A stretch of DNA of 64,000 nt from positions 1 through 64,000 of the forward strand of contig CAYPJU010000025.1 of assembly GCA_964411125.1 (NCBI GenBank), written 5' to 3'. A program made the translations under genes and the position numbers. The notes under the pieces were generated by a model. That model was not told the DNA's origin, made no database searches, and saw nothing but the letters and a program-made list of their open reading frames with translations. How positions within the stretch are numbered: the first letter of the stretch is position 1; each line of letters opens with the position of its first letter. Shown here in pieces: positions 1 through 11,185 of this stretch. The stretch is from JBFIHF01 sp964411125. GTDB lineage: Bacteria > Myxococcota_A > Bradymonadia > Bradymonadales > Bradymonadaceae.

Positions 1-120
1 AACAACGGAGTGTCCAACAACGGCGCGTCGAACAACGGTGCGTCGAACAACGGCGCGTCGAACAACGGCGCGTCGAACAACGGCGCGTCGAACAACGGAG
101 TCTCCAACAACGGGACGAAC
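1..120 (+). repeat. 15-bp tandem repeat encoding SNNGA linker
   Basis: Eight consecutive 15-bp units start with AACAACGG. Units 2 to 6 are nearly identical at DNA level (one silent T/C change), while the outer units vary (GTG TCC, GTC TCC, ACG AAC). Identity at synonymous sites suggests recent slippage or unequal recombination. The array runs off the left edge, so its full copy number is unknown. Confidence 0.9.
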
Positions 121-1011
121 CCCGACCTCGCCTCGGCGACGATCGGGGCGGACGGCGGGACGCTCTCGATCGATGGTGCGACGCTGACGGTACCGGCCGG
201 CGCTCTCACCACGGACACCGTTCTGACCATCGAGCGGATCGAAGGGTCCGAGCTCACGCCCCCCGAGGGAGGGTACCGGGCAGACGTCTTCGATCTCGGC
301 CCGGACGGGCAGACGTTCGAGATGCCTGTCACCCTCGCGCTCGCCTTCGAAGGAGCGCCGGCAGACGGGGAGAAGGCCCAGATCGTGTGGGAGGATGCGG
401 GCGCGTGGACCGGGCTCGGCGACTCGGCCGCGACCGGACAGACGGTGACCGGGTCGACCGACCACTTCACCCCGTTCACCGTAGCGTTCGTCGCAGACGG
501 TGGTCCGGTGACGTGCGACCCCGACGCCTTCACGGCATGTGGGGTCACGGCGCTTCAGGGAACGTTCGCGGTCCAGCAGATTTGTACGTCGGTGCCCCTG
601 GCCGGCGATCCGTTCGGCGGCAGTTGCCCCGAGGCGGTCGTGACCGAGTCGATCACTCCGAACGGCACGATCACGTACGCCACCGACAACACGTACTCGA
701 GCGACTTCACCCTGACCTTCGAAATCGACGCGACGTTCCCGACGACGTGCCTCCCCCAGGGTGGGACGTGCGGCGACGCGATCCCGGGCGCCACCGAGGA
801 CGGCAACGGCAACTGCGTCGGGACTGTCACCCAGACAGTCGGGGGGCCCCAAACCGGGACGTGGCGGGAGGTGAACGGCCAACTCTGTCAGACCCAGGAC
901 GGCGAGACCGAAGAGAGCTGCGACGACGCCTGCTTCCAGGGCACCACGCTGACGGTGAAGTCCGTCGACGACGAAGGTGCGGTCCGCCTGTTCGTTGCAG
1001 AACGGCAGTGA
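1..1011 (+). CDS. NNG-repeat surface protein with ZU5-like domain (5' partial)
   Basis: The reading frame is open to the left edge, so the N-terminus and any signal peptide are missing; the GTG at 10 lies inside the repeat and is probably not the start. The visible part begins with about eight five-residue units of the type Ser-Asn-Asn-Gly-Ala, a flexible linker common in exported proteins of Myxococcota and Bradymonadota. It is followed by a beta-rich stretch (IGADGG, then VPAGAL, then a Thr/Phe strand ending in HFTPFTV) that resembles a ZU5 domain. The last 170 residues hold paired cysteines, suggesting disulphides outside the cytoplasm. Likely cell-surface or secreted. The ZU5 assignment is by pattern only; no enzymatic role is visible. 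Confidence 0.7.
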   Translation, partial: NNGVSNNGASNNGASNNGASNNGASNNGASNNGVSNNGTNPDLASATIGADGGTLSIDGATLTVPAGALTTDTVLTIERIEGSELTPPEGGYRADVFDLGPDGQTFEMPVTLALAFEGAPADGEKAQIVWEDAGAWTGLGDSAATGQTVTGSTDHFTPFTVAFVADGGPVTCDPDAFTACGVTALQGTFAVQQICTSVPLAGDPFGGSCPEAVVTESITPNGTITYATDNTYSSDFTLTFEIDATFPTTCLPQGGTCGDAIPGATEDGNGNCVGTVTQTVGGPQTGTWREVNGQLCQTQDGETEESCDDACFQGTTLTVKSVDDEGAVRLFVAERQ

Positions 1012-1218
1012 CCTCGGGGAGTTTCGAGGCCTTTCAAGGCTGAAATTACCGTGAGGGCGTAGTATTCAAGCCGAGACTCGGGTACGCGCCCCCCCTCGGA
1101 AACGTCATGGCTCTCGTTCTGAGAGCCGGTCGCACTCCTTCGACTTCCACTTCGCAGTTGATGAACAGTTCGTTCGCATGTAGAAACGATGCGCAACTGT
1201 TACATAGGAGAGGAACGG

Positions 1219-3312
1219 ATGGGTCAGTACCAACATGTGGTGCCCGGCGTCCGCGCGGTCGCGGTTTTTGCGGCCCTCGCGACGGTAGGGTGCATGAACA
1301 CCAAGGTCGAGGAACCGACAGAGCCGAAGGTCGAGAGTTCTCTGTCGGTCGACTGCGCGGCGGACGGGATTGGAAACCCGCCTGAGTTTCAGTGGACCTA
1401 TCATTCCGACGGGGACTACTACAGCGGCGAGCTCGAGGTTAGCGAGGCGACCTTCGACATCGGGGGCGATACGCTGGTCACACGTGCGTACCGTCAGCCC
1501 GGACAGCCTCACTCGATTCCGGGTCCGACGATTCGGATGGCTCCGGGGAACAAGTACGTGCTCCGGTTCCAGAACCGGCTCCCCTATGAGCCGCTGGAGA
1601 GCGCCGAGAACGTCTTCAAGGATCCGAACGCGTCCAACATTCACACCCATGGTCTGCACATATCGGGCGAATCGCCTGGTGACGATGTCACTCGCACGTT
1701 CCCCGGCGGCTTCGGTGGGGACTTCGTGTACGACATTCCCGCCGACCACATGGGCGGGACGTACTGGTATCACGCGCATCACCACGGTTCGACGTTTCTG
1801 CAGGTGTCGGGCGGAACGTTCGGCATGCTGCTCATCGACGACGGCAACGACGGCCTTCCGCAGCATGTCGCCGACATGGAGGAGCGAAACATCGTCCTCG
1901 GATTCCTCGACCCCGGCGCGGCCGGCTCGGGTGGGGACACGCTTCTGGGGGGGACTCTCAGCCCCACGTGGACGATCAACGGCGAGAAGTCTGGCAGCCT
2001 TTGCATGCCAGCCAACGAATGGCAGCACTGGCGTGTCCTGCTCGCCGATCGCGACGCGAAGCCGAAGAGCGTGACCTTCGGGGCTGGCTGCGAGGTCGCC
2101 CTCATGGCCCGCGACGGTGTCTGGCGTACGCAGGTACCCAAGCCGCTGGCGACGCGTTCGATCAGCCTGACCGGCGCGTCTCGAGCCGACTTCGCCGTGC
2201 GTTGCTCGGCCGATTCGACGCTGTCGGTCGGTAACGCGCAGCTCGCGAACATCGTCGTCGGCGCCGAGGGGGACACCACGGTCCACCCGTTCGCCGATGT
2301 CGACGGCGGGGCGACCTGGTCGGCAACTCGTCCAGACTACCTGCGTGACCTCTCCGGTGTACCGAACAATCAGCTCAACAGCGAGACGGTTCGAATGGGA
2401 GCCCGGACGGTGAACGGACGGCAGTACGACCACCACAACCCGAACTTCACACTCCCGGCGGACGCCGTCCAGGAGTGGTCCATCAACGGTGCCGCGCAGC
2501 ATCCGTTCCACCTGCACGTCTACCACATGCAGGCGTTCGGCTGCGGCGGCGACTACGAAGACGGAGAGTTCTACGATGTCATCGCGGCCAACTGCTCGGT
2601 CCGCTTCGACACGAACGCTTCGACGACCACCGCGTACGATGGTCGGACGATCATGCACTGCCACATCCTGGAGCACGAAGACCAGGGGGCGATGGGCTGG
2701 ATGGACCTCGTCGGCGGAATCGGTGCTCCGACGTTCCCCGCGGCGACTGCCAACCCGCCTTTCGGCGACTACTACGAGCTCGACGGCTCGAGCGGTCCCG
2801 TGTGTGGCGACTCGACATGCGACGCTGGTGAGGACTCCTGCTCGTGCGCCGGAGACTGTGGCGCTCCTCCGTCGACCGAGACGTCGTGCACCGACGGACT
2901 CGACGACGATTGCGATGCTGCGGTCGATTGTGACGACTCGGACTGCAGCGCGGACCCCGCGTGCGCCGGGCCGACCTGTGGCGATGCGACGTGTGACAGC
3001 GGCGAAGACGCCTGCAACTGCGCGACCGACTGCGGGGCCCCGCCCTCGAGCGAGTCGAGCTGCACGGATGGCCTCGACGACGACTGCGACGGTGCGGTCG
3101 ACTGCGCCGACGCGGACTGCTCCGCCGACCCGGCGTGCGCGCCCTCCGGGTGCGACGGTGACGGCGTCTGCGAATCGGGTGAAGACTGCAACAACTGCAG
3201 CTCCGATTGCGACGGTGTGACCAGCGGACGACCGTCGAACCGCTACTGCTGTGGTGACGGCACGCAGGACGCCGCCGAAGGTGACGGCTCCATCTGCGAC
3301 GGCAACTACTGA
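1219..3312 (+). CDS. Multicopper oxidase lipoprotein with Cys-rich C-terminal repeats
   Basis: Laccase/bilirubin-oxidase-type multicopper oxidase, which oxidises a substrate at a type 1 copper and reduces O2 at a trinuclear cluster. All four copper motifs are visible in order: HTHG, HAHHH, HPFHLH and HCHxxxHxxxxM, the last with Met as type 1 axial ligand. The start is placed at 1219 because AGGAGAGG sits at 1206-1213; an in-frame ATG at 1189 lacks such a site. The N-terminus is a signal peptide ending in TVGC, so probably a lipoprotein. After the oxidase comes a tail of two 58-residue Cys/Asp-rich repeats plus a third partial one, a style seen in myxobacterial exported proteins, perhaps metal-binding. 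The gene lies 8 bp before the next, forming an operon with the His-rich lipoprotein and the cytochrome/PHM-like gene. Substrate unknown. Confidence 0.92.
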   Translation: MGQYQHVVPGVRAVAVFAALATVGCMNTKVEEPTEPKVESSLSVDCAADGIGNPPEFQWTYHSDGDYYSGELEVSEATFDIGGDTLVTRAYRQPGQPHSIPGPTIRMAPGNKYVLRFQNRLPYEPLESAENVFKDPNASNIHTHGLHISGESPGDDVTRTFPGGFGGDFVYDIPADHMGGTYWYHAHHHGSTFLQVSGGTFGMLLIDDGNDGLPQHVADMEERNIVLGFLDPGAAGSGGDTLLGGTLSPTWTINGEKSGSLCMPANEWQHWRVLLADRDAKPKSVTFGAGCEVALMARDGVWRTQVPKPLATRSISLTGASRADFAVRCSADSTLSVGNAQLANIVVGAEGDTTVHPFADVDGGATWSATRPDYLRDLSGVPNNQLNSETVRMGARTVNGRQYDHHNPNFTLPADAVQEWSINGAAQHPFHLHVYHMQAFGCGGDYEDGEFYDVIAANCSVRFDTNASTTTAYDGRTIMHCHILEHEDQGAMGWMDLVGGIGAPTFPAATANPPFGDYYELDGSSGPVCGDSTCDAGEDSCSCAGDCGAPPSTETSCTDGLDDDCDAAVDCDDSDCSADPACAGPTCGDATCDSGEDACNCATDCGAPPSSESSCTDGLDDDCDGAVDCADADCSADPACAPSGCDGDGVCESGEDCNNCSSDCDGVTSGRPSNRYCCGDGTQDAAEGDGSICDGNY
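2803..3150 (+). repeat. Two tandem 174-bp repeats in the oxidase tail
   Basis: Two direct repeats of exactly 58 codons (2803-2976 and 2977-3150) each run from a CGDxTCDxGED segment through CTDGLDDDCD to DPAC. Cysteine positions are identical between copies, and a third partial copy (CDGDGVCESGED) follows. The Asp spacing resembles calcium-binding loops. Confidence 0.85.
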
Positions 3313-3320
3313 GGACCACG

Positions 3321-3905
3321 ATGTTCGCCATCCATCATCATCGCAATCTCGCTATCACTGCATTCGCGGTCGGCTTGTTCGTCGGGTGCGGTGAATCGGC
3401 CGAGGGCCCCCTCGAGGGGCCGGTCGATTTCACCTCGCACGGGGCACATCTCGTCCGCCAAGCGGCTTGTGCGCAGGATTACGAGAACGGCGCCCGCAAG
3501 GGCGCCGGAGCCGAGGATTACAATGCCTCTACGCTCTGGTCGGTGTCGCCGTATCTCGTTCTCGTCCCGTCCGAAGGCGAGGGGTACGTCAACGTCAACG
3601 TCGATGCGCCTCACTACGACTGGTTGGTATACACCACGTCGGACGTCGACATCGAAAGCATGGACGGACCGGACCTCGAGTACGGCGGGCCCGTCACGGA
3701 GTGCCCCGAGCTCGACCTCGTCGAGTATGGTGCGCACCACGAGGAACTGACGAACTGGCAGCTCCGCATGCGAGCCGAACCGATGTCGCGTGCTCATTTC
3801 TACGCCGGTCTGGCGGCGACCGAACACAGCGACCCCGAGAAGGCGGGCCACGCCGGCCACGATCTCACCGGGGACAGCGATGCTCCGGATCACGGCGTTC
3901 ACTGA
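3321..3905 (+). CDS. Small His-rich lipoprotein in copper operon
   Basis: A 194-residue protein with an N-terminal signal peptide ending in VGC, probably a lipoprotein. I recognise no family. The mature part is acidic and rich in Tyr, Trp and His; the last 25 residues carry several histidines (EKAGHAGHD and DHGVH), a plausible metal-binding tail. Only two other cysteines are present, and there is no CxxCH haem motif. It starts 8 bp after the multicopper oxidase and ends 3 bp before the cytochrome/PHM-like gene, so the three are very likely co-transcribed. A copper chaperone or partner role for the oxidase is inference from context and histidine content. Confidence 0.75.
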   Translation: MFAIHHHRNLAITAFAVGLFVGCGESAEGPLEGPVDFTSHGAHLVRQAACAQDYENGARKGAGAEDYNASTLWSVSPYLVLVPSEGEGYVNVNVDAPHYDWLVYTTSDVDIESMDGPDLEYGGPVTECPELDLVEYGAHHEELTNWQLRMRAEPMSRAHFYAGLAATEHSDPEKAGHAGHDLTGDSDAPDHGVH

Positions 3906-3908
3906 CCA

Positions 3909-5192
3909 GTGAGGAACCTCTTTCTCACCTTCGCGCTCTTCCTGAGCGCTGCTTGCGGCACTTCGAGCGATCCCTCCGGCCCCGAAGATCGGGACGCCGG
4001 GGGGGCCACCGAAGATCCCGTCTTTGCTACTCGAGTGCAGCCGATCCTCGACCGCAGGTGTGTCGCATGCCACTTCGACGGAGGCATCGGCTCGTTTTCC
4101 CTCACGGAGTTCGACGATGCCACGATGTGGGCCAATCTGGCTCGACAAGCGGTATCCTCGGAAACGATGCCTCCATTCCCTCCGCGGACTCAGGGGTGTG
4201 CCCCCTTCGACGATGCCCGACAGATGCCTCCGGACGAACGCAGCACGTTCGTCGCGTGGGCGTCCGGGGAATCGATCGAGCAAGGCGACGAACCGTCGTC
4301 CGCGAGCATGGGCCGCGCGGAGTTCCGCGCTCCCGACCATCGGTGGCCGATCGAAGGTGAATACGTCGCCCCGGTCGAGGTCACCGAAGAGCATCGATGT
4401 TTTCGCGTCGATCCACGACTGACCGACGTCACGCGGTTCGAAGCGATACACGTCGACACGGCGAGCCTGGAGCGCTTTCATCAGGCTCAGGTGTACGTCC
4501 TGCCGCCCGAGCGCGTCGCCGAAGCACAAGAGCTCGAGCAGCGAGACGGACGCCCCGGTTGGTCCTGTTTCTTCGACCCCGGAATGGAAGGCCTGCGAGC
4601 GGTCGGGCGATTTCTTCCCGGGCTCGGTTTTCGCCCCTTTCCGGAGGAAGCCGCGATCGCCCTGGAGCCCGGATCGCAACTCGTGATCGATGCATACCTG
4701 CATCACTACGACTACGAACCGCTCGACCTCGCCGCGGTAGCTTGGGAGGGAGCCGGAGCGAAAACTCCCGTCCTTCTGGAGCTGATGGACGAGGAACTCC
4801 TCGTCCCGGCTGGGGCTACATCGGCACGCACGGACCTCGAGGCGTCGGTCGCGGACCTCGGGGGGCCCGAAGCGGGGCGGCTCTGGGAGGTGGGGGTCCA
4901 CATGCGGCATTGGGGCCGGACCACTCGTGTCGAGTTGTTGCGCGGCAACGGGACCAGCGAATGCCTCCTCGACATTCCGACCTGGGATCCCGAGTGGCAA
5001 GGGCGCTACCGACTGCGAAACCCCGTGGACTTCGGGCCGGACGACCGGATCGTCGCCTCGTGCGAGTGGTCCAACACGCTCATCGATCAGCCGATCATCG
5101 ACGGCGTGGTCACACCGACGCGCGACCTCCGGTGGGGGATGAAGGAGTCCGACGAGACGTGTTCGGTCGAGCTCATGGTCCTCCCCGACTGA
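3909..5192 (+). CDS. Cytochrome c / PHM-like monooxygenase-fold lipoprotein
   Basis: GTG start 3 bp after the previous stop; signal peptide with lipobox LSAAC. Residues 30-130 form a c-type haem domain: CVACH for haem attachment, ETMPPFPP supplying the probable axial Met, and a W-A-S-G-E end. The C-terminal two thirds follow the plan of the copper type II ascorbate-dependent monooxygenase (PHM) fold common in myxobacterial lipoproteins. Several expected copper ligands look changed: the paired His of the first site appears as FHQA, the HMH of the second as HMRH, and the DEMC methionine as DETC. A HHY cluster near residue 260 remains. The domain may therefore be non-canonical or inactive in hydroxylation. 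This reading comes from memory of the family, not from an alignment. Same operon as the multicopper oxidase. Confidence 0.8.
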   Translation: MRNLFLTFALFLSAACGTSSDPSGPEDRDAGGATEDPVFATRVQPILDRRCVACHFDGGIGSFSLTEFDDATMWANLARQAVSSETMPPFPPRTQGCAPFDDARQMPPDERSTFVAWASGESIEQGDEPSSASMGRAEFRAPDHRWPIEGEYVAPVEVTEEHRCFRVDPRLTDVTRFEAIHVDTASLERFHQAQVYVLPPERVAEAQELEQRDGRPGWSCFFDPGMEGLRAVGRFLPGLGFRPFPEEAAIALEPGSQLVIDAYLHHYDYEPLDLAAVAWEGAGAKTPVLLELMDEELLVPAGATSARTDLEASVADLGGPEAGRLWEVGVHMRHWGRTTRVELLRGNGTSECLLDIPTWDPEWQGRYRLRNPVDFGPDDRIVASCEWSNTLIDQPIIDGVVTPTRDLRWGMKESDETCSVELMVLPD

Positions 5193-5225
5193 CCCCCACG
5201 AGCGCCGGTTCCTTCCGGAGGGTTG

Positions 5226-5254
5226 GTGACGCGGACCTCGAAACCCGCTATAAC
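5226..5254 (+). promoter_or_regulatory. Possible metH promoter (-35 GTGACG, -10 TATAAC)
   Basis: GTGACG at 5226-5231 and TATAAC at 5249-5254 are separated by 17 bp. Transcription would begin about at the GTG at 5262, giving a leaderless or very short-leader metH message. Weak -35 match; prediction by eye. Confidence 0.3.
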
Positions 5255-5261
5255 CCGCGCC

Positions 5262-8909
<3,648 letters not shown>

Positions 8910-8988
8910 CACCGCGGACGAGTCCGCCGAACTTCCGTTCGCCGAGCGCAGTTGCTAAGACCAGCGTCACCCTTGGACGAGGCTGGCT

Positions 8989-10278
8989 TTGAAGAACCGT
9001 GCTCTCTGGCTGATGCTCGTGACCGGATGCGCCGCGTGCGGAGGGAAACAGACACCGCCATCATCCGAACCGTCACCTCCTACCGCGGAGATTCGGATCG
9101 ATGGGCATCGTCGGCTGAGCGATGCGGTCGAACCCAGGAAGTATACGCTCGAACTGACCATCGATCCTGCGAAGGACTCCTTCGCCGGAAAGGTGGCGAT
9201 CGAGGTGGTGCTGCACGAGGAAACTCGGGTGATCCATCTTCATGCGGACGAGCTCGACATCGCGTCTGCCACGATCAGTCGGCGGGGTGAGTCGATGGCG
9301 GCCGAAGCGCGGGCGGGGGAGAACGAGGGTCTGGCGCTCGTCCTCCCGGCGGAACTGTCCCCGGGGCCGGCGACCATCAGCATCGAATACCGGGCGCCCC
9401 TCGACGAGGTGCCGAACGGGCTCTACCGGGTGAAGGTCGACGAAGAATGGTACGTCTACTCGCAGTTCGAGCCGCTGGAGGCCCGATCGGCGTTCCCGTC
9501 GTTCGACGAACCTCGGTTCAAGACGCCGTACGCGGTCACGATGCGCGTGCCGCAGGGGAACCTGCCGCTGACGAATACCCTCGCTGCGGGGGTCTCCACG
9601 CAGGGCGAATTCACGGCGGTCGAGTTCGACGAATCGAAGCCGATGCCGACCTATCTCGTCGCGTTCGCGGTCGGTCCGTTCGACATCGTCACCGCGCCGG
9701 AAGGCGCGATCGAGGGGGTGCCGCTGAGGCTGGTCGCGACGCGCGGCAAAGGCGCGCTCGGCGCATGGATGCTCGAGAAGACGCCCGAGATCCTGGCCCG
9801 AAACGGGGACGAGGCTCTGTGGCAGTCGTACGTGGAAGCGCTCCGCGCCGGGCCGCCGACTCCGACGGCACGGAGAGCGCTCATCCGGGGGCTCGGCAGC
9901 TTCCGCGACGCGACTCTGCTTCGGAAGAGCCTCGCGCTCTTCCTCGACGGGACGCTGCTCGCCCAGGACATGAGAAATCTCCTCGGTCCGACATACGACG
10001 AGGAAGAGACGTTTGCCGTGACGTGGTCGTGGTTCACCCGGAACTACGATGCGATCGTGGAGAAAGTCGGGCCCAAGGCGGCGCCGAGGTTGCCCCGGTT
10101 CGCCGGCGGGTTCTGCGATGCGGCCGGTGCGGCCGCCGTCCGCGAGTTCTTCGAGCCCCCGGCGCGCCGTCCGTCAGGCACCGAACGTGTGCTCTCGAAC
10201 ACCCTCGAGAGCATCGCCCAGTGTGCACGGCGTCGCGCCTATCTGCGGGATGCCGTGACCGATTTCTTAGGAGAGTGA
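8989..10278 (+). CDS. M1 aminopeptidase-like lipoprotein lacking the catalytic domain
   Basis: TTG start after GGACGAGG at 8974-8981; signal peptide with cysteines (GCAACGG), probably a lipoprotein. Residues 40-250 match the N-terminal beta domain of M1 peptidases (QFEPLEARSAFPSFDEP and PTYLVAFAVGPF are diagnostic). Residues 271-429 match the C-terminal helical ERAP1-like domain (NGDEALW, FRDATLL). The domain between them, which should carry GAMEN and HExxH with a distal Glu, is absent. The join falls near residue 270 (about 9796), in frame, just where the catalytic domain normally begins (TPEILA). At 429 residues it is about half the family length. It cannot be an active M1 zinc peptidase as written. 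It may be a decayed gene kept in frame, a binding-only protein, or an assembly collapse. It sits 9 bp before the DUF4286 gene. Confidence 0.85.
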   Translation: MKNRALWLMLVTGCAACGGKQTPPSSEPSPPTAEIRIDGHRRLSDAVEPRKYTLELTIDPAKDSFAGKVAIEVVLHEETRVIHLHADELDIASATISRRGESMAAEARAGENEGLALVLPAELSPGPATISIEYRAPLDEVPNGLYRVKVDEEWYVYSQFEPLEARSAFPSFDEPRFKTPYAVTMRVPQGNLPLTNTLAAGVSTQGEFTAVEFDESKPMPTYLVAFAVGPFDIVTAPEGAIEGVPLRLVATRGKGALGAWMLEKTPEILARNGDEALWQSYVEALRAGPPTPTARRALIRGLGSFRDATLLRKSLALFLDGTLLAQDMRNLLGPTYDEEETFAVTWSWFTRNYDAIVEKVGPKAAPRLPRFAGGFCDAAGAAAVREFFEPPARRPSGTERVLSNTLESIAQCARRRAYLRDAVTDFLGE

Positions 10279-10287
10279 GGTGTCGAG

Positions 10288-10611
10288 ATGCTCTATGTCG
10301 TTTCCGTGACAGTGGACGCAGACGTCCATCAGGACTGGCTTCGGTGGATGCGTGACGTCCACGTTCCCGACGTGGTCGCCACCGGCTGTTTTCAGTCGGC
10401 TACGATGGCTCGAAACACAGATGGGGACACCACCGATCGGTTTGCGTACCGGATCCTCTACCACGCCCATTCTCCCGAGATGCTCGACAAGTATCAGCGC
10501 GAGTTCGCTCCCGATCTGAAACGAGAGCATTCGGAGCGCTATCAGGGCTCCGTTTCGGCGTCCCGCGAGATCCTGCCGGTGATCGCGACGCTGTACGGAG
10601 ATCGGGGCTGA
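10288..10611 (+). CDS. DUF4286 family protein
   Basis: A 107-residue cytoplasmic protein with the DUF4286 pattern: a ferredoxin-like beta strand start (MLYVVSVTVD), the W-L-R-W-M-R-D-V-H-V-P-D-V segment, an aromatic middle (FAYRILYHA) and a C-terminal helix. Members are small dimeric alpha/beta-barrel-type proteins of unknown function. It follows the M1-like gene by 9 bp with purine-rich sequence ahead of the ATG, so both are probably on one message. Confidence 0.8.
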   Translation: MLYVVSVTVDADVHQDWLRWMRDVHVPDVVATGCFQSATMARNTDGDTTDRFAYRILYHAHSPEMLDKYQREFAPDLKREHSERYQGSVSASREILPVIATLYGDRG

Positions 10612-10652
10612 CGCGCCACGATCTGTCGCGCCTTTCCCACAGTCAGGACCCG

Positions 10653-10687
10653 GATCCAGCCATGGAGAGCCGACATGAGGCTGGATC
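10653..10687. other. Inverted repeat, possible weak terminator
   Basis: GATCCAGCC at 10653-10661 is complementary to GGCTGGATC at 10679-10687, with a 17-nt loop. It lies 41 bp after the DUF4286 stop. No T-tract follows, so an intrinsic terminator is doubtful. Confidence 0.35.
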
Positions 10688-10769
10688 GCATCCTGCATCG
10701 TGTTCCGTCGCGAAGGCTTTGGTCACCATTTGCGGAACAAAACTCGCTCGGTTGCGTTTCACCCTTGTA

Positions 10770-10788
10770 AATGAAAATCATTTTCATT
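10770..10788. promoter_or_regulatory. Fur-type operator (perfect 19-bp palindrome)
   Basis: The sequence AATGAAAAT C ATTTTCATT is a perfect 9-1-9 palindrome close to the classical Fur box. It stands out as an AT-rich island in high-GC DNA and lies 31 bp before the ATG of the 90-residue gene, where it would overlap the promoter. Iron-dependent repression of that gene is the straightforward prediction. Confidence 0.8.
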
Positions 10789-10819
10789 ATCAAGAAAGGG
10801 TCAGTGAGGGACAGACGTC

Positions 10820-11092
10820 ATGCTCGAAAAGATTCTCGGTAGTTTGCTCGGTGAAACGGAAGGCTCGCGCGTCGAGCTCGTTCAGGTCGCCGAACCAGGA
10901 GAGACCCCGACCCTGGAGATTCGCCTGCTGCACGATGCGGGTGACCTCGGCTGGACCGTCCACAAGCGGATCCGGCTCGCCGCCGGTCAGATCGGCGACC
11001 TTCGCGATGCGCTGAACATGATGGACATCGACGCCCGCGAAGCTCGGCCCGAGCCGGCACGCTCGCACCTGCGATTGGTCGAAGTCGCCTGA
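10820..11092 (+). CDS. Small protein downstream of a Fur box, possibly PC4-like
   Basis: A 90-residue protein with GAGGGA at 10806-10811 ahead of the ATG. The central part (TLEIRLLHD, then GWTVHKRIRLAAGQIGDLRDAL) alternates beta strands with one amphipathic helix and ends in basic residues, reminiscent of PC4/p15 coactivator-like single-strand binding folds. That likeness is weak and not established. No signal peptide or cysteines. The perfect Fur-type palindrome immediately upstream and the opposing ferritin-like gene, with which it shares a terminator, suggest a role in iron response. Confidence 0.7.
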   Translation: MLEKILGSLLGETEGSRVELVQVAEPGETPTLEIRLLHDAGDLGWTVHKRIRLAAGQIGDLRDALNMMDIDAREARPEPARSHLRLVEVA

Positions 11093-11113
11093 CCGACCGC
11101 CTCGAACCCGACG

Positions 11114-11145
11114 AAAAAAAGCCACCGTCTTCACGGTGGCTTTCT
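11114..11145. terminator. Bidirectional intrinsic terminator
   Basis: Perfect 11-bp stem (11118-11128 with 11133-11143) closed by a CTTC loop. A run of A precedes it (11114-11120) and T residues follow, so it can end both the rightward 90-residue gene and the leftward ferritin-like gene. Confidence 0.85.
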
Positions 11146-11185
11146 TGTCTCTGGCGCTGCCAGCTTCACTGCGGTCGAAGCGCGA

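Noticed and set aside
1105..2676. 523-residue minus-strand frame
   Set aside because: Lies over the multicopper oxidase, whose copper motifs are intact on the plus strand.
5193..5261. Cobalamin riboswitch before metH
   Set aside because: The gap is under 70 bp, too short for the element, and shows no B12-box sequence.
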